Shown: piece by piece, positions 1 through 6,598 of the stretch
How the letters are laid out: each line of letters starts with the position of its first letter
Position numbering within the stretch: the first letter of the stretch is position 1
Assembly (NCBI GenBank): GCA_016929805.1
Contig: JAFGIB010000418.1
Location: 1 to 32,304 of the forward strand
Origin: Deltaproteobacteria bacterium
GTDB lineage: Bacteria; Myxococcota_A; Polyangia; Polyangiales; JAFGIB01
Length of the DNA stretch: 32,304 bases
Direction: 5' to 3'
Translations under genes and position numbers: made by a program
The notes under the pieces: model-generated
Told to the model about the DNA's origin: nothing
Databases searched by the model: none
Seen by the model: the letters and a program-made list of their open reading frames with translations, nothing else

Positions 1-85
1 AGCAGCGCTATTTCGAGGAGCGAGCGACGCCGCAGATTGGGCCGTCCCGCCCGCAAGACGAGCGGAGGAACTTATTAAACACGCT

Positions 86-904
86 CTAAGCGATATCCTT
101 ACATGCCGGAAAGAAAATAGTGTTGGTCGTTCCGCCGTAATTGTCGCTCAATTGAAATAGGTATCCGCCGACTCGGCTAGTTGTGTCGAGTACGATACGA
201 TGACCCAAGCTCATTCCGCTATTTAAAGCTCTTTCAGACGATTGGTCACGGACCTTTATTTCTGAACTCCGTTCACCGGTTAGACGTACCGAATAGCTGA
301 CCTTCAGTCGAATATAAGGCCCGAAACGAACTTCAAATGGCGTATTTGATTGATTCTCTTTGATTTCGAAATTCGATGTCTCAATGGTCAGCGTTCCTTC
401 TCCAGCCATTTGGTCGCGTCCATTCACGGCAAGGTTGATCAAAACCTGCTCGATTTGGCTTACGGAAATTTTTATCGACCAGAGGTCCGGCGCGAGATTG
501 GTCTTCAGAGCGATGGCTTCCCCGATAATGTTTCGCAGCAACGGAGCAATCGCTTGTATGGCGAAGTTAATGTTTTGGACCTGCGGTTCATCAACGCTCT
601 TTTCTTTGGAAACAGATAGTTGTCGCGCGACCCGCGACGCCCGCCATGCCGCTGTTCGCATTTCTTGCACGTAGCTACTGAGCTGATTGTCGTTCTTTAG
701 TAATCGAGCCAACACGTGGGTGTAATTGATAATGACAGAGAGGTGATTATTGACGTCGTGGACGAGTCGCCTTGTAATGCGATCGATCCGATCTACGCCG
801 CATTCGTTTTCTCGCACGCTGACACGGGGCTCGGACTTTATCTTTTCGCAGGTCAACGAAAACGACTCGTTTTGACTGGCACTCTTGGTAGAGATTTGTT
901 CCAT
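86..904 (-). CDS. Sensorless histidine-kinase-like protein with degenerate ATP-binding domain
   Basis: A 272-residue soluble protein with no membrane segment, signal peptide or recognisable sensor domain. Residues 38-100 look like a HisKA dimerisation helix with the H-box LVHDVNNHL (candidate phospho-acceptor His49). Residues 150-166 look like the N-box of the HATPase_c domain (VLINLAVNGRDQM, where active kinases usually read LxxNARDAM). Beyond that the fold is eroded: where a G1 box (DxGxG) is expected the protein reads VSYSVRLTGERSS, and no clear G2 box follows, although the end (GGTTNTIFFP) resembles the usual kinase C-terminus. What is seen is an HK scaffold. Loss of ATP binding is inferred, so it may act as a phosphotransfer or dimerisation partner or be decaying. 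No response regulator is adjacent. The ATG at 904 lacks a good ribosome-binding site, so the start is uncertain. Confidence 0.75.
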   Translation of the reverse strand: MEQISTKSASQNESFSLTCEKIKSEPRVSVRENECGVDRIDRITRRLVHDVNNHLSVIINYTHVLARLLKNDNQLSSYVQEMRTAAWRASRVARQLSVSKEKSVDEPQVQNINFAIQAIAPLLRNIIGEAIALKTNLAPDLWSIKISVSQIEQVLINLAVNGRDQMAGEGTLTIETSNFEIKENQSNTPFEVRFGPYIRLKVSYSVRLTGERSSEIKVRDQSSERALNSGMSLGHRIVLDTTSRVGGYLFQLSDNYGGTTNTIFFPACKDIA

Positions 905-947
905 ATGGTCACAAAGGGCTCGCTATACCCAAATCTATAGAATCCCC

Positions 948-989
948 ATTTCTGTTTTGGCATATTCCGCAATAATCGTAAACAGAAAT
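948..989. promoter_or_regulatory. Perfect 10-bp inverted repeat upstream of the kinase-like gene
   Basis: ATTTCTGTTT (948-957) and AAACAGAAAT (980-989) are perfect inverted copies separated by 22 nt, about 45-85 nt upstream of the kinase-like start codon and in the divergent gap before the NRDE gene. This could be an operator or a 5' UTR hairpin. No regulator can be assigned. Confidence 0.4.
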
Positions 990-1163
990 TTTGCCGAATT
1001 ATTATTGACGTGCGTTTTTCCCCCATCGATGAGCCCCGGCCGCTTTTATAAGTCAATTTTTATTATCTAACTGTAAAACAGCATGCGATATTGTATACCG
1101 CTTCTTATCCTGGGTGTATGAGGGCTGAACGCTGAGTAACCTCGCCTCGGAATCGAGCGATCC

Positions 1164-1952
1164 ATGTGTACGATTGCGCTTTTATACCGAGTTCATCTCG
1201 AATTTCCCCTCGTCGTCGCGGCAAATCGGGATGAATTTTACCAACGCCCCGCGAGTCGTCCCCAGCTACTTTCCTCTTATCCCCACAGTATCGGTGGGCT
1301 CGATCTCAGAGAACAAGGAACGTGGATGGGCGCAAACGAAAGAGGCTTAACTGTTGGACTTACGAACCAGCGAACTCACGCCTCGCCGGATCTGTCCCTG
1401 CAATCCCGCGGACGCTTGGTCCGCCGCCTATTAGGCGCACGGTCCGTCGACGAGATTCGGTCTCTGTTATTAAAGATCAATCCGGCTCAATACAACCCGT
1501 TTAATCTCTTTTTTGGCGACGCCGCATGCCTGTTTGTAGCTTATGCTCGTCATGACAAAAAACCGATTTCGCTACAAAAGCTGGAGCCGGGAGTTTACGC
1601 GCTTTGCAATGACCGCATCGGTTCTCCCGAGTTTCCCAAAGCGGATCGCGTCAGACGGCGAGCTATCGAGATCGTCTCGCAGCCGTGGAGCAGGCTCAAA
1701 GAGTCGCTGGTCGATATCCTGTCTGACCACGATTTACCGCCGATAGAAGCTGTCCCGGAACCACCGGTAAATTCTATCTTCACTCGCTCGCAACTACACA
1801 GACTACAAGCGGTATGTATACACGGCGAGCACTATGGAACCTGTTCGGCTACGCTCATAGCGCTTTCAAAAAGCGGTGTCGCGCACTATCTTTTCGCGGA
1901 CGGCCCTCCCTGCCAAACACCGTTCACGGAGGTGACGGAGATGCTGCTTTAA
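1164..1952 (+). CDS. NRDE/TANGO2 family protein
   Basis: A 262-residue protein beginning with Met-Cys-Thr, as in the NRDE family (TANGO2, former DUF833). The family's name motif appears as AANRDEFYQRP at residues 19-29, followed by GGLDLREQGTWMGANERG and LTNQR, all typical of the family. Length is normal. The conserved Met-Cys start, with Cys2 exposed after Met removal, fixes the ATG even though no strong ribosome-binding site is visible. The biochemical role of bacterial members is unsettled; eukaryotic TANGO2 has been linked to membrane, lipid and heme handling. It is flanked upstream by the divergent kinase-like gene and downstream by a G/C-skewed inverted repeat that may end its transcript. 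Family assignment is confident; function is not. Confidence 0.88.
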   Translation: MCTIALLYRVHLEFPLVVAANRDEFYQRPASRPQLLSSYPHSIGGLDLREQGTWMGANERGLTVGLTNQRTHASPDLSLQSRGRLVRRLLGARSVDEIRSLLLKINPAQYNPFNLFFGDAACLFVAYARHDKKPISLQKLEPGVYALCNDRIGSPEFPKADRVRRRAIEIVSQPWSRLKESLVDILSDHDLPPIEAVPEPPVNSIFTRSQLHRLQAVCIHGEHYGTCSATLIALSKSGVAHYLFADGPPCQTPFTEVTEMLL

Positions 1953-2003
1953 AGCTATCTTCTCAAAAAGTTGTGGCGAGCAGATGACGATACCTGAAAG
2001 CAG

Positions 2004-2152
2004 CCCCACTAGCCCCTGCCCCTGCCCGTGCCCTAGCCCGTTTTTTTACCGGGAGAACTTTCCTTATGTGGTGCAATCGTGCTGAAATCAATACCTTTCT
2101 CATTTTTAAGTTACTTGGGTAGGGGGGCAGGTGCAGGGGCAAGTTTTTTATT
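2004..2152. repeat. C-rich/G-rich inverted repeat with G-quadruplex potential, followed by T-run
   Basis: Six C-runs of 3-4 (2004-2007, 2013-2016, 2019-2022, 2025-2027, 2031-2033, 2037-2039) with loops of 2-5 nt make a strong G-quadruplex motif on the minus strand. The arm GCCCCTGCCCCTGCCC (2012-2027) is complementary with one mismatch to GGGCAGGTGCAGGGGC (2125-2140), enclosing about 97 nt. A TTTTTT run follows the right arm, so on the plus strand it could act as a large-loop terminator for the NRDE transcript. It could equally be a small inverted-repeat element. Confidence 0.6.
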
Positions 2153-2366
2153 TCAATACCATCAAGGTGCGAACCAATACGGCCACGTTCCCGGCCACGT
2201 TCCCAGGTTGTTTCGCGACCACTTTTCGAAAAGGTACCTCCAAGGCGGCGAAAGATAACGACATCGACTCACGGTTTTTTTTGGTGGCTGGCGTCACGCG
2301 CACGCCACTGCGGTAAGGTGGTTTGAAACCGATAGTCGTGCGCACGATTCGAACAGGTGGGTTCAT
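2148..2366 (-). other. Small ORF or dispersed repeat fragment (72 codons)
   Basis: An ATG-initiated 72-codon frame containing SLSFAALEVPF and the internal duplication GNVAGNVA, encoded by two adjacent identical 12-mers GGCCACGTTCCC at 2181-2192 and 2193-2204 (plus-strand reading). The opposite strand is open over nearly the same span (2131-2316). Openness on both strands plus position next to an inverted repeat suggests a non-coding dispersed element rather than a gene. I have only an unverified memory of similar short predicted proteins in myxobacterial genomes. Confidence 0.3.
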
Positions 2367-2441
2367 TTTTTCATCATCTATTTAGCCGCCGGTCGCGATT
2401 TGTATTATTAAATATGAACGCGTAACCACTAAAGGATGACC

Positions 2442-4172
2442 ATGAATATGTCTGATCGTATTCGCGAAAAAAAATACAGTCGTAGCTTTGTCCCGGCAAG
2501 CGCGGACATGGGCGATTGGAGTGGTATCGAGTCGATCTTCGACACGCTCGATTCTCGCGAGATCGATACCGTAGAACAGTTACAAACGTGGATGGTCGAT
2601 TGCGGTGAACTCGCCGCTTGTATTTCAGAGGAGTACCACGCGCGATACGTGGCCATGACCTGCCAAACCGACGATTCGGACAAAGAGAAGGCCTATCTCG
2701 ATTTTATTGAGAATATTCAAGAAAAATGTAAGCCGCGATGGCACCGGCTAAACCAACGCTATGTCCAATCACCCGCTCGCGACAAGTTGCCGGTCGATCA
2801 ATACCGGGTCTACGATCGGTCAAAAGAAACCTTGGTCAGACTGTTCCGCGAAGAAAACGTCCCGCTGCAGACGAGGGATAATACACTCGATCAAAAGTAC
2901 CAGAAGCTTTCCGGCGCCATGACAGTTGTCTATGACGGAAAAGAGCAGACGCTGCAGCAGATGGCTCGCTATCAACAAGAACCCGACCGCGCGATTCGTC
3001 GCGATACCTGGGAAAGGGGGGCTAGCCGCCGGCTTGTCGATCGCGATTCGCTCGATGAGATCTTCGATGAAATGATCGCGCTTCGGACTCAGATGGCCCG
3101 TAACGCAGGATTTCAGGAGTTCAGGGAGTATCAATTTCTGGTTTATGAGCGCTTTGATTATACGCCGCGGGATTGCCTCGCGTTTCACGATGCCATAGAG
3201 AAGGTCGTGGTGCCGCTCAATCGGCGCATTCAACAAGAGCGAAGCCAAAGCATGGGGATTTCGCCCCTGCGTCCCTGGGATCTAGCGGTAGACGTTCGAA
3301 ATCGTCCGCCGCTTAAGCCTTTTAATACGGTATCCGATTTGTACCGCGGCTGCTCGCGCGTCTTTCATCAGGTTGATCCGGAGCTGGGCGACCAATTCGA
3401 CGAGATGGTTCAAGCCGGATGGTTGGATACGGAAAGCCGTAAAGGCAAGGCTCCGGGCGGCTATCAAGCCACGTTTCACGAAACCCGTCATCCCTTCATA
3501 TTCATGAATGCCGTTGGAGTGCATCGCGACGTCGAAACGTTATTGCACGAGGGAGGTCACGCATTTCACTATCTCGCGTGCAGAGACCAAGCGCTGTTTG
3601 AGTATCGACAATGCAGCATGGAGATGGCGGAGGTCGCGTCGATGGGAATGGAGCTTCTCGCCTATGATCACCTCGGCGCATTCTATCGCGCTGACGATCT
3701 AGCGCGCGCGAAGCGCGAGCAACTCGAAGGTATCATCAATACCTTCTGTTGGATCGCCACCATCGATGCCTATCAACACTGGCTTTATCTCAACCCCAAG
3801 CACACGCGCGAAGAACGCACGCGGTTTTGGATCGCGCTGCTCGAGCGGTTTGGCGGCATTGAATCGTGGCAGGGGTATGAGCCGATACGCGAATCGCTCT
3901 GGCAACGTCAATTGCATCTTTTCGGCGTGCCGTTTTATTATATCGAATATGGTATTGCCCAAGTCGGAGCGCTTCAGTTATGGCTGAACGCCAGGGCGGA
4001 TAGGCGAAGCGCGGTTCGGCGTTATCGCGACGCCTTGGCGCTGGGCGGGTCGCGTCCGTTGCCCGAGTTGTGGAGAGCAGCCGACCTTCGGTTTGACTTC
4101 AGCGAGGCCACCTTGCGCCCGTTGGTCGAAGCGATTGAAACTGAGTTAAAACTGCTTGAGAGCGTCTGCTAA
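2442..4172 (+). CDS. M3 family zinc oligopeptidase (PepF/oligoendopeptidase F-like)
   Basis: A cytoplasmic metallopeptidase of 576 residues from the chosen start, in the normal size range for oligoendopeptidase F-like M3 peptidases. The zinc motif HEGGH is at about residues 369-373 (LLHEGGHAFH), and the third-ligand region reads MEMAEVASMGMELL about 25 residues later; both are hallmarks of the clan. A GGY segment and HPFIFMN upstream resemble the substrate-binding floor of the family. The ATG at 2442 is preferred because AAAGGA ends about 6 nt upstream; an in-frame ATG at 2436 abuts that site. No signal peptide. It probably degrades short peptides. The tdh gene starts 39 nt after the stop, suggesting co-transcription and a supply of free threonine to the next two enzymes (inference). 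Confidence 0.9.
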   Translation: MNMSDRIREKKYSRSFVPASADMGDWSGIESIFDTLDSREIDTVEQLQTWMVDCGELAACISEEYHARYVAMTCQTDDSDKEKAYLDFIENIQEKCKPRWHRLNQRYVQSPARDKLPVDQYRVYDRSKETLVRLFREENVPLQTRDNTLDQKYQKLSGAMTVVYDGKEQTLQQMARYQQEPDRAIRRDTWERGASRRLVDRDSLDEIFDEMIALRTQMARNAGFQEFREYQFLVYERFDYTPRDCLAFHDAIEKVVVPLNRRIQQERSQSMGISPLRPWDLAVDVRNRPPLKPFNTVSDLYRGCSRVFHQVDPELGDQFDEMVQAGWLDTESRKGKAPGGYQATFHETRHPFIFMNAVGVHRDVETLLHEGGHAFHYLACRDQALFEYRQCSMEMAEVASMGMELLAYDHLGAFYRADDLARAKREQLEGIINTFCWIATIDAYQHWLYLNPKHTREERTRFWIALLERFGGIESWQGYEPIRESLWQRQLHLFGVPFYYIEYGIAQVGALQLWLNARADRRSAVRRYRDALALGGSRPLPELWRAADLRFDFSEATLRPLVEAIETELKLLESVC

Positions 4173-4210
4173 GTCGATAACGCTCTTTTTCGAACTAAAG
4201 GGAGGTCGGC

Positions 4211-5248
4211 TTGTCGAAACGAATGCTGGCGCTGGTAAAGGATAGGCGGGGCAGGGGGTTGTCGCTTAGAAGGGTCCCAGTGCCGGGCTTCGGCATTGAC
4301 GATGTTCTCGTCAAGGTCGATCAGACCGGAATCTGTGGTACCGACGTGCATATCTACGATTGGGACGATTGGGCGAAAAGGGTCATCCAGCCTCCGCTGA
4401 TTATCGGTCATGAGTTCGTTGGAAAAATCGTCGATAAGGGGTCAAACGTCAAACGCTTCAAGATCGGCGATCGGGTCAGCGGCGAAGGGCACATCGTATG
4501 CGGCCGCTGTCGAAACTGTTTAGCAGGCCGATCGCATCTTTGTCCGGAAACCGTCTCCGTCGGTGTCAACCGCGACGGGGCTTTTGCCGAGTACCTGGCG
4601 TTGCCCGCGGACAATGTTTGGCGTTGTAGTGCCAAGGTGCCCCGGGAGATCTACGCGATTTTCGATCCCTTGGGAAACGCGGTTCATACGGCGCTTTCAT
4701 TCGAGGTACTGGGTGAAGATGTATTGATTACCGGCGCCGGGCCGATCGGAATCATGGCCGTGACGATCGTCCGACAAGCGGGCGCGAGACATGTCGTTAT
4801 CACCGACGTCAATGACTACCGCTTGAAGCTTGCGGAAAAAATGGGAGCAACCCTCGCGGTCAACGTCAAGAGAGAGAGAATCGACGCGGTCCAGAAAAAG
4901 CTCGGCATGCACGAGGGTTTTGATGTCGGTCTGGAGATGTCGGGAAATCCCCGCGCGCTACGAGAGATGATCGCGAACATGGTGCACGGCGGCAAGATCG
5001 CGATGCTGGGAATACAGCCGTCAAAGACCGGAATCGATTGGAACCGCATTGTTTTCGGCGGTCTTACCATCAAAGGAATCTACGGCCGCCAGATGTACGA
5101 AAGTTGGTACAAAGCGACCATGTTGATCGAAAGCGGAATGGATATCTCGCCGGTCATCACCCATCGATTCGCGTTCGAAAAGTTCGAATCGGGGTTTGCC
5201 GCGATTAAGGCGGGCAGAGCCGGCAAGGTGGTCTTAAGCTGGGCTTAG
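4211..5248 (+). CDS. tdh: L-threonine 3-dehydrogenase
   Basis: A zinc-dependent medium-chain dehydrogenase of 345 residues that oxidises L-threonine to 2-amino-3-ketobutyrate with NAD+. The catalytic zinc site is visible as Cys42 (TGICGTDVHIYDW), His67 and Glu68 (GHEFVG); the structural zinc cysteines are Cys97, Cys100, Cys103 and Cys111. The nucleotide-binding loop is ITGAGPIGIMA, and ITDVNDYRLKLA follows it. The QTGICGTDVHIY motif and length are typical of Tdh rather than generic alcohol dehydrogenases. It starts at a TTG: GGGAGG lies 5 nt upstream, making this start better supported than the internal ATG four codons later. kbl follows directly, the classic tdh-kbl pairing although often found in the reverse order. 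Confidence 0.95.
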   Translation: MSKRMLALVKDRRGRGLSLRRVPVPGFGIDDVLVKVDQTGICGTDVHIYDWDDWAKRVIQPPLIIGHEFVGKIVDKGSNVKRFKIGDRVSGEGHIVCGRCRNCLAGRSHLCPETVSVGVNRDGAFAEYLALPADNVWRCSAKVPREIYAIFDPLGNAVHTALSFEVLGEDVLITGAGPIGIMAVTIVRQAGARHVVITDVNDYRLKLAEKMGATLAVNVKRERIDAVQKKLGMHEGFDVGLEMSGNPRALREMIANMVHGGKIAMLGIQPSKTGIDWNRIVFGGLTIKGIYGRQMYESWYKATMLIESGMDISPVITHRFAFEKFESGFAAIKAGRAGKVVLSWA

Positions 5249-5289
5249 CAGCTTGAGGTTAGGCATCATCATCGGGTTTGGAGGAGGCG

Positions 5290-6477
5290 ATGGATTCACT
5301 GATGTTGTTCGAGCAAGAGGTCGATTCGATACGCGCTCGCGGGCTGTACAAGACCGAACGGCTTCTCCAATCGCCGCAAGCCGTTCGGATTCGGGTGGGC
5401 GGTAAAGAGGTCCTCAATTTTTGCGCCAACAATTACCTCGGTCTTTCCAATAATCGCGTGCTTTTACGCGCGGCGAAAAAGGGGCTCGACGAATTCGGTT
5501 TGGGCCTCTCGTCGGTGCGCTTTATTTGCGGTACCCAGACGATTCATAAAGAGCTCGAAAAAAAGATCAGCGCGTTTTTGCACACCGAGGAGACGATTCT
5601 TTACACCTCCTGTTTTGACGCGAACGCGGGGCTTTTCGAAACCCTGCTTTCGAGCGAGGACGCGGTGATCAGCGATCGGCTAAACCACGCGTCGATTATT
5701 GACGGTATTCGGCTGTGCAAAGCCTGTAGGTATACCTATGAGCACGGTGACATGGGCGATCTCGAGGCGAAGCTTATCGAGGCGCGTACCAAGGGACTAA
5801 ACAAGATTATTATCGCCACCGACGGCGTGTTCTCAATGGATGGAGAGGTGGCGAGGTTGGGAGAAATTTGTCGACTGGCGACGCGACATCAAGCGTTGAT
5901 GATGGTCGACGATTCTCACGCCACGGGTTTTTTCGGAGCGAGCGGCCGCGGCTCCATCGAGCACTGCGAGCTACTCGGTCGAGTCGATATAATTACCTCG
6001 ACGTTGGGCAAGGCGATGGGGGGGGCGACGGGAGGTTTTACCTCGGGGAAACGGCAAATCATCGAGCTATTACGTCAGAGAAGCCGTCCCTATCTTTTCA
6101 GCAATTCACTTCCGCCCGCCCTCGTGGCCTCGGCGATCGCTTGTATCGATCTGCTCTCGGAAAGCACGAGATTACGGGACAAATTGGCGAAAAACACCCG
6201 ATACTTTCGCAAACAGATGGCTCGATTGGGTTTTGACATCCCTCAAGGCGTGCATCCGATTGTGCCGATTATGCTTTACGACGCGCGATTGGCTTCCGCT
6301 ATGGCGGACGCGTTATTACAGGAAGGCATCTACGTCATAGGGTTTTCCTATCCCGTGGTGCCTCAAGGGCAGGCTCGTATCCGGGTGCAACTGTCGGCGG
6401 CGCATACACGAGGAGAGCTGAACCAGGCGATTTCGGCTTTTGAAAAAGTCGGACGACTTCATTCGGTCATCCGCTAG
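5290..6477 (+). CDS. kbl: Glycine C-acetyltransferase (2-amino-3-ketobutyrate CoA ligase)
   Basis: A PLP-dependent alpha-oxoamine synthase of 395 residues that cleaves 2-amino-3-ketobutyrate with CoA to glycine and acetyl-CoA, completing threonine breakdown begun by Tdh. Motifs include NFCANNYLGLSN near the N-terminus, DDSHATGFFG around residues 207-216 and STLGKAMGGATGG with the PLP lysine at about residue 241, all specific to the Kbl/BioF/HemA-type family. The tdh neighbour makes Kbl the right member. The ATG at 5290 is chosen because GGAGGAGG sits just upstream; a TTG at 5278 lies before this Shine-Dalgarno and is unlikely. The gap to tdh is about 40 nt, consistent with one operon. It converges with mfd. 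Confidence 0.95.
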   Translation: MDSLMLFEQEVDSIRARGLYKTERLLQSPQAVRIRVGGKEVLNFCANNYLGLSNNRVLLRAAKKGLDEFGLGLSSVRFICGTQTIHKELEKKISAFLHTEETILYTSCFDANAGLFETLLSSEDAVISDRLNHASIIDGIRLCKACRYTYEHGDMGDLEAKLIEARTKGLNKIIIATDGVFSMDGEVARLGEICRLATRHQALMMVDDSHATGFFGASGRGSIEHCELLGRVDIITSTLGKAMGGATGGFTSGKRQIIELLRQRSRPYLFSNSLPPALVASAIACIDLLSESTRLRDKLAKNTRYFRKQMARLGFDIPQGVHPIVPIMLYDARLASAMADALLQEGIYVIGFSYPVVPQGQARIRVQLSAAHTRGELNQAISAFEKVGRLHSVIR

Positions 6478-6522
6478 TTCGCGCGCCGTTCGCGAGCCAA
6501 CGGGTTTTCGCATGGTTTATTA

Positions 6523-6590
6523 CACCTTAACGTTGCAAAAACTCCGTCGGTGTAAACGGCTTCGCTCGCGAAAAATTGCGCGAGCCGTTT
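6523..6590. terminator. Candidate bidirectional terminator between kbl and mfd, containing the dispersed motif
   Basis: The 121-bp convergent gap holds ACACC...GGTGT around an A-run (6522-6552), then AAACGGC (6554-6560) ... GCCGTTT (6584-6590) with GC-rich interior pairing and an A-rich loop. Both kbl and mfd end into it. The first part is also a copy of a motif seen at three other intergenic sites. No long U-run follows, so efficient intrinsic termination is uncertain. Confidence 0.4.
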
Positions 6591-6598
6591 CGACCTCG

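Larger units (their letters stand above)
1953..2441. other. Intergenic block holding an inverted repeat and a repeat-like ORF
   Basis: A 489-bp gap between the NRDE gene and the M3 peptidase. It contains the C-rich/G-rich inverted repeat at 2004-2140 and a segment open in overlapping frames on both strands (2131-2366) with a 12-bp tandem duplication. The M3 gene's ribosome-binding site is at the right end. I see no convincing RNA gene. Confidence 0.6.

Noticed and set aside
950..970. TTGGCATATTCCGCA as a second sigma-54 promoter
   Set aside because: The GG-to-GC step is 10 bp instead of the required 12 bp.
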